DNA from: Prosthecobacter sp.
GTDB lineage: Bacteria > Verrucomicrobiota > Verrucomicrobiia > Verrucomicrobiales > Verrucomicrobiaceae
Direction of reading: 5' to 3'
Assembly: GCA_030833205.1 (NCBI GenBank)
Contig: JAURHS010000004.1
Location: 1-64,000, forward strand
DNA: 64,000 nt
Both the position numbers and the translations under genes were made by a program. Below the pieces are notes generated by a model. The model did no database searches, had not been told where the DNA came from, and saw nothing but the letters and a program-made list of their open reading frames with translations. Positions within the stretch are counted from its first letter, which is position 1. The number at the start of each line of letters is the position of its first letter. Positions 17,278 to 25,717 of this stretch are shown here, one piece after another.

Positions 17278-18837
17278 ATGGCCAAGCGCAACGATTCTGG
17301 CGATTCGGAGTTGAATCTCGACTCCCTCATGGACGCGGTCACCAATGTGGTGGGCGTGCTGATGATTGTGTTCGTCATGATGGCGCTGAATACGGCGCGG
17401 ACTTTGCAGAAGGTGCTCTCTGAGCTCCCCAATGTCACAGAGGAGCAGTTGAAGGCCAAGCAGCAGGAGGCGGCAAAGATGCCCCCTCCACCCGCTGACC
17501 CCTTGCAGGTGCAAAAAGATCGTGAAAAGGCGGAGCAGGATTTGAAAAAGGTCGCACAAGATCTCAAGACCATTGACACCAGCGAGGTCGAGAAGCTCAC
17601 CAAGTTCATGGATTTGGAGAAATTTAGGAAGGAGTTGGAGAAGGCTCGAAAGGACCGGGAATCCCAGCGCAGCGCCTTGGAAAAGTTGTTCGACGAATTG
17701 GAAAAAGTGAAGGCGCTCTTGGCCAAAACGCCAGAGCCTGTGGCCAAGCCGCCCTCAGTGGTGCGGATGCCAAACCCAAGGCCTTTCCCCGAGGGCGCAG
17801 TGGAGACTCGGGTCATGGTGGCTGCAGGAGGGGTGGTATTTTTCAATCAGCAGGAGTTTTTGACGCCCTTGCTTGAAGGTTTGCAGAAGGCCAAGGCGCA
17901 GTTCGCCTATCGCGAGGTCAAGATTGATCCCTTTGCCAAGATGCTGCAGGAGGTCTATGGCAATGCCAATGCCGCCCGCGCCGCCTGGCCGCTGATTGCG
18001 GAGTTTGCTCCGACCTTCCAGCTCGATCAGGTGGCGTTGGCGCACAAGGTGCTTGCAGCGGGAGGTCTCACGGTAAGCAAGGGGCTACTGGAGGCCGTCG
18101 GCAATCTCTCATTGGTGACGCGCGCCACCATGCCGACGGTTGCCGAGGCGATCGTGGCCCTTGCCAAGGGGGATTCCACGCGTTGGAAGGCATTGGACCC
18201 GAGCCGCGACCCAGCCAAACCCATCATTACGGTCAACAGCAGCGGCGGCAAGCTGCAGCTTGGATGGGGCTCGTCCATCGCAGAGATGCGGCAAACGCCG
18301 AAGGATGTGGCGGACTATTTTGCCAAGACACTGGGTGACATTGCCTCAATCAAGAAGGCCTCGGAAACCCGCGAGATTGTGGACGCCTTCAAGTTGGTCG
18401 AGGTGCTGGAGCGGGCGGCGGCAAGCCCGATGATGAAATCCGCCTCCATGCGCATTGCGCCAAAGCTGAGGCCTGGGACCACCTCGGTGGTTCTTGATCT
18501 CTCTCCTCAGGGAGGCAATAGTACTGCGGCTCGTGCCCAGTTCGCTGACCCCTCAGCGCCTCTGCAGCGCCAGTTGCGTCAAATCAAGGCCGACGCGAAG
18601 GGTGTGGCCGTCTTTCAGGTCATGAAGGACGCCTTTGAGACCTACCTCGATGCCCGCCGCATCGCCGATGAGATTGGGGTTCCGGCGACTTGGGAGTTCC
18701 TGACCCAACTGGAGTTGACTCTGACTCTGCCAGGCTTTGAGGTGCAACGGTTTGCCGTGGCGCCCCCGCCAGCCAAACCCCTGCCTCCGGGTACGACGCC
18801 GGTGAGAATCGCGCCCCCGAAGCGCACACTGGATTGA
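17278..18837 (+). CDS. ExbD-like protein with a helix aspartate, large periplasmic part
   Basis: The protein has 519 residues. Its N-terminal helix, LDSLMDAVTNVVGVLMIVFV, keeps an Asp (residue 19) at the place of the essential ExbD/TolR/MotB aspartate. A coiled coil (about residues 60-150) and a large C-terminal region of no recognised fold follow. It starts three bases after the previous stop and completes a channel-plus-two-partners operon. By analogy with ExbB-ExbD or TolQ-TolR it should be the force-generating partner, reaching into the periplasm. The target is unknown: there is no TonB, TolA, Pal or flagellar gene in the window. Confidence 0.72.
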   Translation: MAKRNDSGDSELNLDSLMDAVTNVVGVLMIVFVMMALNTARTLQKVLSELPNVTEEQLKAKQQEAAKMPPPPADPLQVQKDREKAEQDLKKVAQDLKTIDTSEVEKLTKFMDLEKFRKELEKARKDRESQRSALEKLFDELEKVKALLAKTPEPVAKPPSVVRMPNPRPFPEGAVETRVMVAAGGVVFFNQQEFLTPLLEGLQKAKAQFAYREVKIDPFAKMLQEVYGNANAARAAWPLIAEFAPTFQLDQVALAHKVLAAGGLTVSKGLLEAVGNLSLVTRATMPTVAEAIVALAKGDSTRWKALDPSRDPAKPIITVNSSGGKLQLGWGSSIAEMRQTPKDVADYFAKTLGDIASIKKASETREIVDAFKLVEVLERAAASPMMKSASMRIAPKLRPGTTSVVLDLSPQGGNSTAARAQFADPSAPLQRQLRQIKADAKGVAVFQVMKDAFETYLDARRIADEIGVPATWEFLTQLELTLTLPGFEVQRFAVAPPPAKPLPPGTTPVRIAPPKRTLD

Positions 18838-18943
18838 TCGGGGCTTGCCCCAAAGGGCTTCAAGTTGCAGATTCCCTGCATCCATGGAGCTGGCGCAGGC
18901 GTCACTCTTGGTCCGTTGAATCAACCCCATCCCCAACTCGATC

Positions 18944-19438
18944 ATGTCTCTCGCTGTCGGTTCACCCGCCCCTGACTTTACTCTCTGCACCCTTGGGGCC
19001 AATGGCCCTGAGTTGTTCAAGCTCAGTGAGCATTTGGGCGCTGGCAATCTCCTGCTGCTGTTTGTGCCCATGGCCTTTACGGGAGTTTGCACCAAGGAGT
19101 TTTGTGAGATCTCCAATCAGATCAACGAGTACACCTCGCTCAACGCCAAGGTGGTTGGCATCAGCGGCGACAATCCCTTTGCGCAGAAGGCTTGGGCTGA
19201 GAAGGAAAAGATCACCCTCACCCTGCTCAGCGATTATGATCACAAGGTGACTGAGGCCTTTGGGGTTGCCTACGAGTCATTCCTTCCAGCCAAGAACCTG
19301 ATCATGGGCGGTGTCCCCAAGCGCTCGGCCTTTGTGATTGATTCCAAGGGTGTGGTGCAGTACGCCGAGGTTCTGGAGAGCCCAGGAGATCTGCCAAACT
19401 TTGAGGCGATCAAGGCCAAGCTTGCCGAGTTGGCCTGA
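18944..19438 (+). CDS. Peroxiredoxin (AhpC/TSA, AhpE/BCP-like)
   Basis: The 164-residue thioredoxin-fold peroxidase has the peroxidatic motif PMAFTGVCTKEFCE; the Cys after TGV is the reactive one, with a further Cys four residues on. The conserved RSAFVIDSKGVVQYAEV strand is also present. It reduces peroxides using a thiol donor, probably in the cytoplasm because no signal peptide is present. It stands alone after the stator-like operon and ends at an excellent terminator facing accD. Confidence 0.92.
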   Translation: MSLAVGSPAPDFTLCTLGANGPELFKLSEHLGAGNLLLLFVPMAFTGVCTKEFCEISNQINEYTSLNAKVVGISGDNPFAQKAWAEKEKITLTLLSDYDHKVTEAFGVAYESFLPAKNLIMGGVPKRSAFVIDSKGVVQYAEVLESPGDLPNFEAIKAKLAELA

Positions 19439-19460
19439 GTTGTTGGTTCGGCTTTGTTTT

Positions 19461-19490
19461 GGGGGCTTCCTTCGGGAGGCCCCCTTTTTT
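19461..19490 (+). terminator. Intrinsic terminator of the peroxiredoxin gene (UUCG tetraloop)
   Basis: GGGGGCTTCC pairs with GGAGGCCCCC around a TTCG loop closed by C-G, the unusually stable UUCG tetraloop. Six T follow at once. One of the ten pairs is a T-G wobble. Confidence 0.93.
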
Positions 19491-19517
19491 GTGGGGTGAG
19501 GATCCAAGGTCCCAAAC

Positions 19518-20351
19518 TCAGGCGCGGGCCATGTAGCGCAGAACCGAGGCGATTTTGGCGCGCATGTCCTTGCGCTGAACGATCATGTCCACCAAGCCAT
19601 GCTGCATCATGAACTCCGCCGTTTGGAAGCCAGGCGGCAGGTCAGCATGCGTGGTTTCCTTGACCACGCGGGGCCCTGCAAAACCGATCATGCACTTGGG
19701 TTCGGCGAGGATGAGATCGCCCAGGGTGGCAAAGCTTGCCGTGACTCCGCCAGTGGTGGGGTGAGTCAGTACAGAGAGATAGGGGAGCTTGGCTTGGGCG
19801 TGGCGCGCCAGTGCTGCACTGCTCTTGGCCATCTGCATGAGACTGAGGATGCCCTCGTGCATGCGCGCTCCACCAGAGGCGGAAAAGACGATCACGGGTT
19901 TGCCCTCCGCCGTGGCGGTTTCGATGGCGCGGGTGATTTTCTCGCCAACAACGCTGCCCATGGAGGCTCCAAGAAAGCGGAAGTCCATGATGGCCAGGAG
20001 CACAGGGATTGTCTCGATGGTAGCGCGCCCGGTGAGCACGGCGTCCTTCAGGCCTGTCTTGGCCTGATAGGCCTTTACCTTGTCGAGATAGCCCTTGAAG
20101 CCAAGAGGGTTGATGGAGTCGAGATCGCCATCAATCTCCTGAAAACTGCCCTCGTCGATGAGGCTTTCGAGACGCTCGGTGCTGCTGATGGTGAAGTGGT
20201 AACTGCAGTGTGGGCAGACGCGAAGGTTGCGTGCCAAAGCCTGTTCGAAGAGGCTCTCATTGCAGGATGGGCACTTGGTCCACAGCCCCTCGGGCATGTC
20301 CTTTTTCTTCTCGCCGAGATCGCTGACGCTGCGCTTTTTGAAAAATCCCAT
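19518..20351 (-). CDS. accD: Acetyl-CoA carboxylase carboxyltransferase subunit beta
   Basis: The start is the ATG at 20351 (MGFFKKRSVSDLGEKKKDMPEGLW), giving 277 residues; the longer track frame has no family support. AccD features are the N-terminal zinc ribbon (CPSCN ... CPHCSYHF) and the crotonase-fold core with FSASGGARMHEG, LSVLTHPTTGGVTAS and IGFAGPRVV. With AccA it transfers the carboxyl group from biotin to acetyl-CoA, committing carbon to fatty-acid synthesis. accBC lie about 27 kb to the right and accA is not in the window. Confidence 0.96.
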   Translation of the reverse strand: MGFFKKRSVSDLGEKKKDMPEGLWTKCPSCNESLFEQALARNLRVCPHCSYHFTISSTERLESLIDEGSFQEIDGDLDSINPLGFKGYLDKVKAYQAKTGLKDAVLTGRATIETIPVLLAIMDFRFLGASMGSVVGEKITRAIETATAEGKPVIVFSASGGARMHEGILSLMQMAKSSAALARHAQAKLPYLSVLTHPTTGGVTASFATLGDLILAEPKCMIGFAGPRVVKETTHADLPPGFQTAEFMMQHGLVDMIVQRKDMRAKIASVLRYMARA

Positions 20352-20487
20352 GGTGATGACTTTGCGGCCTGACCTGTGACGGACGCTGAACGCTCCCTCG
20401 GATTGGCAAACCGCAGGGCGGCTGGGCACCCGCCCAAGCCTTGAGTCCAGTGACCCGCCACGAGGGCCGAGCCTAAGAGACTTCATT

Positions 20488-21237
20488 CTAGCCTCGTGCG
20501 GCGCAGATGACCACCACTTTTTGCGCCCCAGCCTGCAGGAGCGCTTCGGTGCATGCCTCGGCAGTGGCACCCGTGGTCAGCACATCGTCAACGAGTATAA
20601 TGGATTTATTTTCAATCCTTTGAGTGCACTTTATTTTTCCGCGCAGGTTGGTTTTGCGCTGCTGGCGGTTGAGGCCAACCTGATTGACAAGGCCATGCCG
20701 CCTTCGCAGTGCCCCCCGCAAGAATGGCAACCCGGAGCGGAGGCTAAGCTGCAGGGCCAGCTCGTGGCTTTGATTGAAGCCGCGCTGCCATTGGCGGATC
20801 GGGCTTAGCGGGCAGGCGACAATGCTGCAGGGGCGATCTTGGGTGAGCGCGCGCAGTCTTGGATCCTCCAGACAGCGGATCAGTCCGTCAGAGAGCAGAC
20901 GAGCCAGATTGCGCTGGCGGCCATATTTGAATTGGTGGATGAGATCGCGCCAGGAACCCGAGGCACGGTAGCCGGCGAGGGCGAAGTCGTAGGCTGGAGG
21001 GCTGGCAAGGCAGTTGCCGCATGGCAGGTGTGAGGGCCCGTGGCTCTGCAGCGGTTCGGCACAGCGGGGGCAGAAGGGGGGCTGCAGTGGCTCCAGTTCG
21101 CCAGCACAGGCGTTGCAGAGCCAATGCTTGGGTTGATGGGGGTTGCGTGAGCGCTCGGGCAGCCAAGCCTCACAGCAGCGGCAGCGTTGGGGAAGCAGCC
21201 ATTCCATGAACTGCTCGAAAGGCCCAGGGGGTACCAT
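20488..21237 (-). CDS. ComF-family phosphoribosyltransferase-like protein
   Basis: This is the typical ComF/GntX layout: an N-terminal double zinc-finger region (CRCCEAW, CNACAGE, CPRCAEPL, CGNC), followed by a phosphoribosyltransferase domain with the PRPP loop SIILVDDVLTTGAT. I take the ATG at 21237 (MVPPGPFEQFMEWLLPQRC), about 249 residues; a TTG at 21348 and ATGs at 21252 and 21207 are alternatives. The family is linked to DNA uptake in naturally competent bacteria but is widespread without proven enzyme activity. It lies just downstream of the OYE-like gene on the same strand. Confidence 0.88.
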   Translation of the reverse strand: MVPPGPFEQFMEWLLPQRCRCCEAWLPERSRNPHQPKHWLCNACAGELEPLQPPFCPRCAEPLQSHGPSHLPCGNCLASPPAYDFALAGYRASGSWRDLIHQFKYGRQRNLARLLSDGLIRCLEDPRLRALTQDRPCSIVACPLSPIRQWQRGFNQSHELALQLSLRSGLPFLRGALRRRHGLVNQVGLNRQQRKTNLRGKIKCTQRIENKSIILVDDVLTTGATAEACTEALLQAGAQKVVVICAARG

Positions 21238-21338
21238 GTCCGGAGACTGCATCTTGCCGGCAGGGATGAACCAGATTCGGCGCTTTGGGAAGTCGCAACC
21301 TGTCTGGCGCGGCGTGGCAACGCAGCAGCCCTGAGAAT

Positions 21339-22208
21339 TCAATTCCAACGACCCGCAGCAAGATCCGCAGTGAGGTCAGGATTTTCGACGAATGCGGACC
21401 CGAAGGTCAAGGCATCGGCATGAATGCCTCCGTGCTCGAGATTGGGGCTTCGCTTGCCTCGCGATTGGCGAGCGGGTAGCGCCAGAGGGCAGCGCATGGA
21501 GTCTGTCCACTGCCGCAGCGGACCCTCCCATGGCCGAATCAAATCCATGCCACAGACCACTCGAATCCAGGCCAAGTGGTCTGCCGCAAGGCTTCGAAGC
21601 ACCTGCAGACCGGCCAAATTGCCTGTCAATGGCTGGTTGAGATTGATGCGCACCGCGAGGCGACCGCTGCCGGTGGCCTCCATGGCCAGCGGCAGAAGGT
21701 TTTCCAGCTCGCGACTGCGCCTCAGCCAAGATTGCGGGATCAGCCATTCAACAGCTTCGAATCCCAACTCTCTGCCGAGCCGCGCCACATTGGAGAGATC
21801 GCGGGCCCAGGCCAGAGCCTCCTGTCCGCGCTGGGTGGTGTCGGGGGCCCAGAGTTGCAGAGCAACCCTGCCTCCCTGTTCCCTGACTCCCTTGGCAAGA
21901 GCGCGCCAAGAGTTCAGCGGCATTTCCTCACAGAGCCTTGGCTCACGGCTCCTGAGGCCGCTTCCTACCCCAGCCAGCACGGGTTCAGTGATCATCAGCC
22001 CGGCGCTGCAGCGGCGCAGGTAAAATTCCAGCATGCCGTCGGCGGGCGCGCCCTGCTCATCGGCGCGACAGGCGCCGATACCACCGAGCCAGACTCGATT
22101 GGCCAGCCTCAGAGCCCCTGCGCGCATCGGTTCAAACAGACCAACCCTAGCCCCTGCATGTGGGGTAACTTTCTGGGCTGCCTCTGGGTAATCAATCGGC
22201 GGGATCAT
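21339..22208 (-). CDS. Divergent Old Yellow Enzyme-like protein
   Basis: The 289-residue protein shows a TIM-barrel flavin oxidoreductase pattern: LFEPMRAGALRLANRVWLGG and FYLRRCSAGLMITEPVLAG at the start, GGRVALQLW in the middle and FGSAFVENPDLTADL at the end, all matching NADH:flavin oxidoreductase/OYE landmarks. The usual substrate-binding His and the HGYLLxQFLSP-type motif are missing: that place reads VEWLIPQSWLRRSRELENLL. It is also about 60-70 residues shorter than a standard OYE. Flavin binding may survive, but ordinary ene-reductase activity is doubtful. An imperfect duplication of the start region (MIPPIGLP/MIPPIDYP) makes 22253 an alternative start. It is divergent from a LysR gene with an operator between them. 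Confidence 0.7.
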   Translation of the reverse strand: MIPPIDYPEAAQKVTPHAGARVGLFEPMRAGALRLANRVWLGGIGACRADEQGAPADGMLEFYLRRCSAGLMITEPVLAGVGSGLRSREPRLCEEMPLNSWRALAKGVREQGGRVALQLWAPDTTQRGQEALAWARDLSNVARLGRELGFEAVEWLIPQSWLRRSRELENLLPLAMEATGSGRLAVRINLNQPLTGNLAGLQVLRSLAADHLAWIRVVCGMDLIRPWEGPLRQWTDSMRCPLALPARQSRGKRSPNLEHGGIHADALTFGSAFVENPDLTADLAAGRWN

Positions 22209-22234
22209 GATCTTGATGGTTCCATTTACGGGTA

Positions 22235-22245
22235 ACCCAATGGGT
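22235..22245. promoter_or_regulatory. Short palindrome in the OYE/LysR spacer
   Basis: ACCCA-A-TGGGT is a perfect 5-1-5 inverted repeat, 27 bases upstream of the chosen OYE-like start. It may be a second regulator site or part of the promoter. It also lies inside the imperfect start-region duplication. Confidence 0.35.
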
Positions 22246-22277
22246 GGAATCATCCAATGAGAAAGGATTACTGTGCT

Positions 22278-22294
22278 GATAACTTGCGGTTATC
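22278..22294. promoter_or_regulatory. LysR-type operator (T-N11-A box)
   Basis: GATAAC-TTGCG-GTTATC is a perfect 6-5-6 inverted repeat containing T-N11-A, the consensus of LysR-type binding sites. It lies in the spacer between the divergent OYE-like gene and the LysR gene, 30 bases before the LysR start. This position supports a start at 22324 or 22312 rather than 22273, and predicts autoregulation plus control of the OYE-like gene. Confidence 0.7.
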
Positions 22295-22323
22295 GCCGAT
22301 CGAGCCCTAGAATGCTGTCGTTC

Positions 22324-23223
22324 ATGGATCTCAACCAGCTGAAGTACTTTGTGGAGCTCTCCCGGGAGCTTCACTTCTCGCGCGCCGCGAAGCTTCTCCA
22401 CATCACACAACCGGCGCTGAGTCGGCAGATCTCGAATCTGGAGAGGGAATTGGGCGTAAGCTTGTTCGAGCGCGGTCCACGGGCGGTGAGGCTCACTGAG
22501 GCGGGCCAGTTCCTGCAGCCGAAGGCCGTGGCCATCCTGATGGCATGCCGGCAGACCAGCGAGGAATTGAGGATTCAATTTGGTGGCAACCAGCGGCCCC
22601 TGCAAATGGGTTTCCTGAGTGTGTTGCTTGATGATTTGGTGGCGCCCTCGATTCGCAGCTGTCGCCTCCGTCACCCGCGCCTAAGAGTGCAGCTTCACGA
22701 GCTCAGCCCAAGCCAGCAGATGGAGAAGCTGGCTGCCGGGGAGTTGGATCTGGCGGTGCTGGGGAACATCAATGAGCAGGATCGCCGGCTCTACAGGGTT
22801 CGCCGCTTGAGTTACCATCCCATGGCTGCCGTCGTCAGCGAGGATCATCCCCTGAGCCAGGCGAAAAACATTCACCTCGCGCAGTTGGCCAAGGAGCCAT
22901 GGATCTCGTTGGATGAGGGCCTGTTCCCCGGGCGTCGCGAATTTCTTCGCAAGGCCTGTCGCGCTGCGGGCTTTGAGCCCTTGATTGCGGCGGAGTTGGA
23001 GAGTCTGAATTTATTGCTGGCTGCGGTGAGTTCAGGGGAGGGGGTTGCGATCCTGCCCCGACACTCCTCAAAGCTGTCCCACCGGGGCTGCGTCTTCCTT
23101 CCGCTCCAGGCGCCCGTGCCGAAGGCCGAACTGCTGCTATTGCTGCGGCTCGAGGAAAAGCGGCCGGAGGCCGAGGCCATCGCCGTGGAGTTGGAGGCGC
23201 GGGCCCGCGAGGTGATGCGCTAG
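22324..23223 (+). CDS. LysR-family transcriptional regulator
   Basis: The 299-residue protein starts at the ATG at 22324 (MDLNQLKYFVELSRELHFSR); an in-frame ATG at 22312 is possible. The winged helix-turn-helix, FSRAAKLLHITQPALSRQISNLERELGVSLFER, is canonical, followed by a hinge helix and a periplasmic-binding-fold effector domain (about residues 90-295). Such proteins usually activate a divergent target and repress themselves. Here the target is the OYE-like gene, and a matching operator lies in the spacer. The effector is unknown. Confidence 0.94.
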   Translation: MDLNQLKYFVELSRELHFSRAAKLLHITQPALSRQISNLERELGVSLFERGPRAVRLTEAGQFLQPKAVAILMACRQTSEELRIQFGGNQRPLQMGFLSVLLDDLVAPSIRSCRLRHPRLRVQLHELSPSQQMEKLAAGELDLAVLGNINEQDRRLYRVRRLSYHPMAAVVSEDHPLSQAKNIHLAQLAKEPWISLDEGLFPGRREFLRKACRAAGFEPLIAAELESLNLLLAAVSSGEGVAILPRHSSKLSHRGCVFLPLQAPVPKAELLLLLRLEEKRPEAEAIAVELEARAREVMR

Positions 23224-23280
23224 AGTTTTGATGTTGCGGCCAAGCGGGTTTGCGTTGCGTGTGCGGCGCTTTTGGCTCTT

Positions 23281-24243
23281 ATGAGCAGGCCTGTCATGGC
23301 ATTACCCGATCCACATCTTCGACCCGTTCGCCCCGGCGGTAGCGAGCAGGCCAGCTTCCCCTCCTTGGCCGAGCTTGCCTTGCTTTTGCCCCAGTATGAA
23401 ATGGAGCAGGTCATTGGCGTGGGTGGCATGGGAGCCATCTACAAGGCTCGCCACCGCGCCCTTGGGCGCAGCGTCGCCATCAAGGTGTTGCCTCAGGAGT
23501 CCTCGGATCAGCCCGAGGAGATTGAGCGTTTCATCAAGGAGGCCCGCGCCATGGCCAAGCTCAAGCATCCGCAAATCGTGACGGTATTTGACTTTGGGCA
23601 GACCGCGCAGCGTCACCTGTATCTGGTGATGGAGTTTGTGGATGGTCTTGATCTTCACCGTCGGATTCGTTTCCGCGAGCTCAACACAGAGCGCATTTTC
23701 TCGATTGTGGACCAACTCTGCGATGCCCTGCAGTTTGCCCATGCCCAGGGAGTGATTCATCGCGACATCAAGCCCGCGAACATCCTCATCAGCTCGGATT
23801 GGCGCGTCAAGGTGGTGGACTTTGGTTTGGCTCGCGAGATCTCTCTGCAGGGTGCAGGTCAGGAGGTTGAGTATGGAACTCCAGATTACACCTCACCCGA
23901 GCGGCTCATTCTCGGCGCTGCGGTGGACCATCGAGCTGACATTTACGCGCTGGGCGTGTTGATTCACGAGATGTTCACCGGCCACACCACGACCGCTGCG
24001 CAACCAGAGGACGGAGCATTGTTGCCAGGTGGCGTTGCCGCCGTGATCGCCCGCTGCACGGCAGAAGACCCCGATCAACGCTTCGGCAGTGCGATGGAAG
24101 TCAAGACGGCGCTGTTTTCGCCGGCCCCTAGCACCCGCACGGTGGTGAGGGTTGCGGGTTCAAGCTGCGCTGCGGCGATGAAAAAAACCACACTGGCCGC
24201 GCGGGCTGCTGCGTTTTTGCGTGGCTTTCGGGCCCGTCGGTAG
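23281..24243 (+). CDS. Soluble Hanks-type Ser/Thr protein kinase
   Basis: The protein has 320 residues from the ATG at 23281. The kinase core is complete: glycine loop GVGGMGAIYKAR (47-58), VAIK lysine at 68, HRDIKPANILI (160-170) and DFGLAR (180-185). The domain ends near residue 285 and is followed by a short basic tail (AARAAAFLRGFRARR) with no clear membrane helix or sensor. Most bacterial kinases of this group carry a C-terminal membrane and sensor part, so this is a minimal form. The convergent neighbour is a PQQ propeller gene. Substrates are unknown. Confidence 0.92.
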   Translation: MSRPVMALPDPHLRPVRPGGSEQASFPSLAELALLLPQYEMEQVIGVGGMGAIYKARHRALGRSVAIKVLPQESSDQPEEIERFIKEARAMAKLKHPQIVTVFDFGQTAQRHLYLVMEFVDGLDLHRRIRFRELNTERIFSIVDQLCDALQFAHAQGVIHRDIKPANILISSDWRVKVVDFGLAREISLQGAGQEVEYGTPDYTSPERLILGAAVDHRADIYALGVLIHEMFTGHTTTAAQPEDGALLPGGVAAVIARCTAEDPDQRFGSAMEVKTALFSPAPSTRTVVRVAGSSCAAAMKKTTLAARAAAFLRGFRARR

Positions 24244-24264
24244 GTTGTGGTCCCTCGGCGGCGT

Positions 24265-25596
24265 TTAACGCCTCGGGCTGGCAATCCTGTAGAGTGCTTT
24301 GTCTGTGCGCAGAATCAGGCTGTCGCCAACGACAATGGGGCTGGCCATGATGCCGCCATCGAGTTGATTTTGGGCCAGCACACGAAAGGTCTTGGATGCC
24401 TCGATCACGGTCACCACGCCCTCTCGGCTGGCGAGGTAAATCACACCTGCGGCTGCCAGTGGTGAGGCACTAAACTTTCCGCCAAGGCGCTCGCGGAAGT
24501 GCGCTTCCCCAGTGGCTGCATCGAGGCAGGAAACAATGCCGCCGTCGTCAACATAAAAGAGCAGATCGTTGACCAGGACTGGAGAGCTCATCTTGGGTGC
24601 ATTGCGGGCCTGTCTCCAGAGGACCGTTGGTGCGCCCTGAGCCTTGCTTTCAAACGCAATGACTTGGGATTTGCCGTAACTGGTGCTGAGGTAGAACCGC
24701 TTGTCGTCGGCCACTGGGCGCACGCTCATTGAGAAGCCAAGCTCGCCGTAAGCCACCTTCCAAAGCTCGCGTCCGTCTTTGGGGTCATAACCATAAACCC
24801 AGTTGGCGGCGGGGCTGATCAGCGTGCTGACTCCGTGGAGAGATGCAAGCAGAGGGGTGCCATAAGCCTTTTTGAGTTGAGGCCGCGCATCCATGGCGCC
24901 GGTTCGCGCTGTCTTCCAGGCCACCGCTCCACTTTCCACATCATAGGCGGCGATGAATTGCTGGTCGCTGCCGTCGAAGTGCGCGACATAGCGGTCCCCA
25001 CAAAGCACACCCGTGGAGCCTGGGCCATTTTCGTGGGCAACGGAAAGCTCCTGATTTCGCCAAAGGATTTTGAGGGTCTTGGTGTCCAGACAGGCGGCGC
25101 CAAAGCTGCCGTGGCTGGTATACAAGCGCTCCTGGCTCAAGGTGGGAGAGGGAGAGGCGTAGCTGTTGAGCTGATGAACCCATTGGGGCTTGTCAACCAC
25201 CAACAGTTCGATGTCGTGCCGCAGGCTGCCAGTTTCTGCATCCACACCCAGCGCGTGGATGGTGATCCGATTCATCACGCTGACAGGTTGATCGCCGGTG
25301 TTTGCCTTGAGCCGTTCCTTGGTCTCCGCCTCGCTTGCCGGTGTCTCTCTGGCACAGGTCATCCAAAGTAGCTTGCCATCGCTGACCGGGGTGGAGTGGC
25401 CACGGCCTGGGAGGGCCGTGCGCCAGGCCACGGAGCTGGTCTCACTCCACATGGTGGGCAGGGCCTTGGACTGGCTGTGCCCCTGGGCTCCTGGCCCGCG
25501 CCACTCCGGCCATTGGGCACAGACCATGCTGGGCAACATGCACAGCAGCAGAGGCTTGAGGGAAAACGAAGGGAGGGAAGGGAAGGCGCTGGCCAT
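24265..25596 (-). CDS. Exported PQQ-like beta-propeller repeat protein
   Basis: The 443-residue protein has a signal peptide (SLKPLLLCMLPSMVCAQ) followed by WPEWRGPGAQGHSQSKALP, an opening typical of PVC propeller proteins. Repeats such as DAETGSLRHDIEL, DVESGAVAWKTA, DPKDGRELWKVAY and DAATGEAHFRERLGG mark the blades of an eight-bladed PQQ-like or BamB-like propeller. No haem motif or catalytic residue set is visible, so a scaffold or binding role in the periplasm is as likely as enzymatic activity. It is divergent from the AraC gene with about 120 bases between. Confidence 0.87.
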   Translation of the reverse strand: MASAFPSLPSFSLKPLLLCMLPSMVCAQWPEWRGPGAQGHSQSKALPTMWSETSSVAWRTALPGRGHSTPVSDGKLLWMTCARETPASEAETKERLKANTGDQPVSVMNRITIHALGVDAETGSLRHDIELLVVDKPQWVHQLNSYASPSPTLSQERLYTSHGSFGAACLDTKTLKILWRNQELSVAHENGPGSTGVLCGDRYVAHFDGSDQQFIAAYDVESGAVAWKTARTGAMDARPQLKKAYGTPLLASLHGVSTLISPAANWVYGYDPKDGRELWKVAYGELGFSMSVRPVADDKRFYLSTSYGKSQVIAFESKAQGAPTVLWRQARNAPKMSSPVLVNDLLFYVDDGGIVSCLDAATGEAHFRERLGGKFSASPLAAAGVIYLASREGVVTVIEASKTFRVLAQNQLDGGIMASPIVVGDSLILRTDKALYRIASPRR

Positions 25597-25717
25597 TCAG
25601 GGATAATGGTTTTCACGATGCCTTTCTTGCGCAGGGCCACCAAAAAAAGACGCGTAGGCTGCCCCAATGGCAAGCAGGCGCGGGTGGAGTCATGTCGGAC
25701 GCACACTCCAGACCGCC

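Noticed and set aside
14890-18837. Zorya-type phage defence
   Set aside because: Only the MotA/MotB-like parts are similar; there are no ZorC, ZorD or ZorE-type genes, and the partners lack an OmpA-like peptidoglycan-binding domain that I can see.
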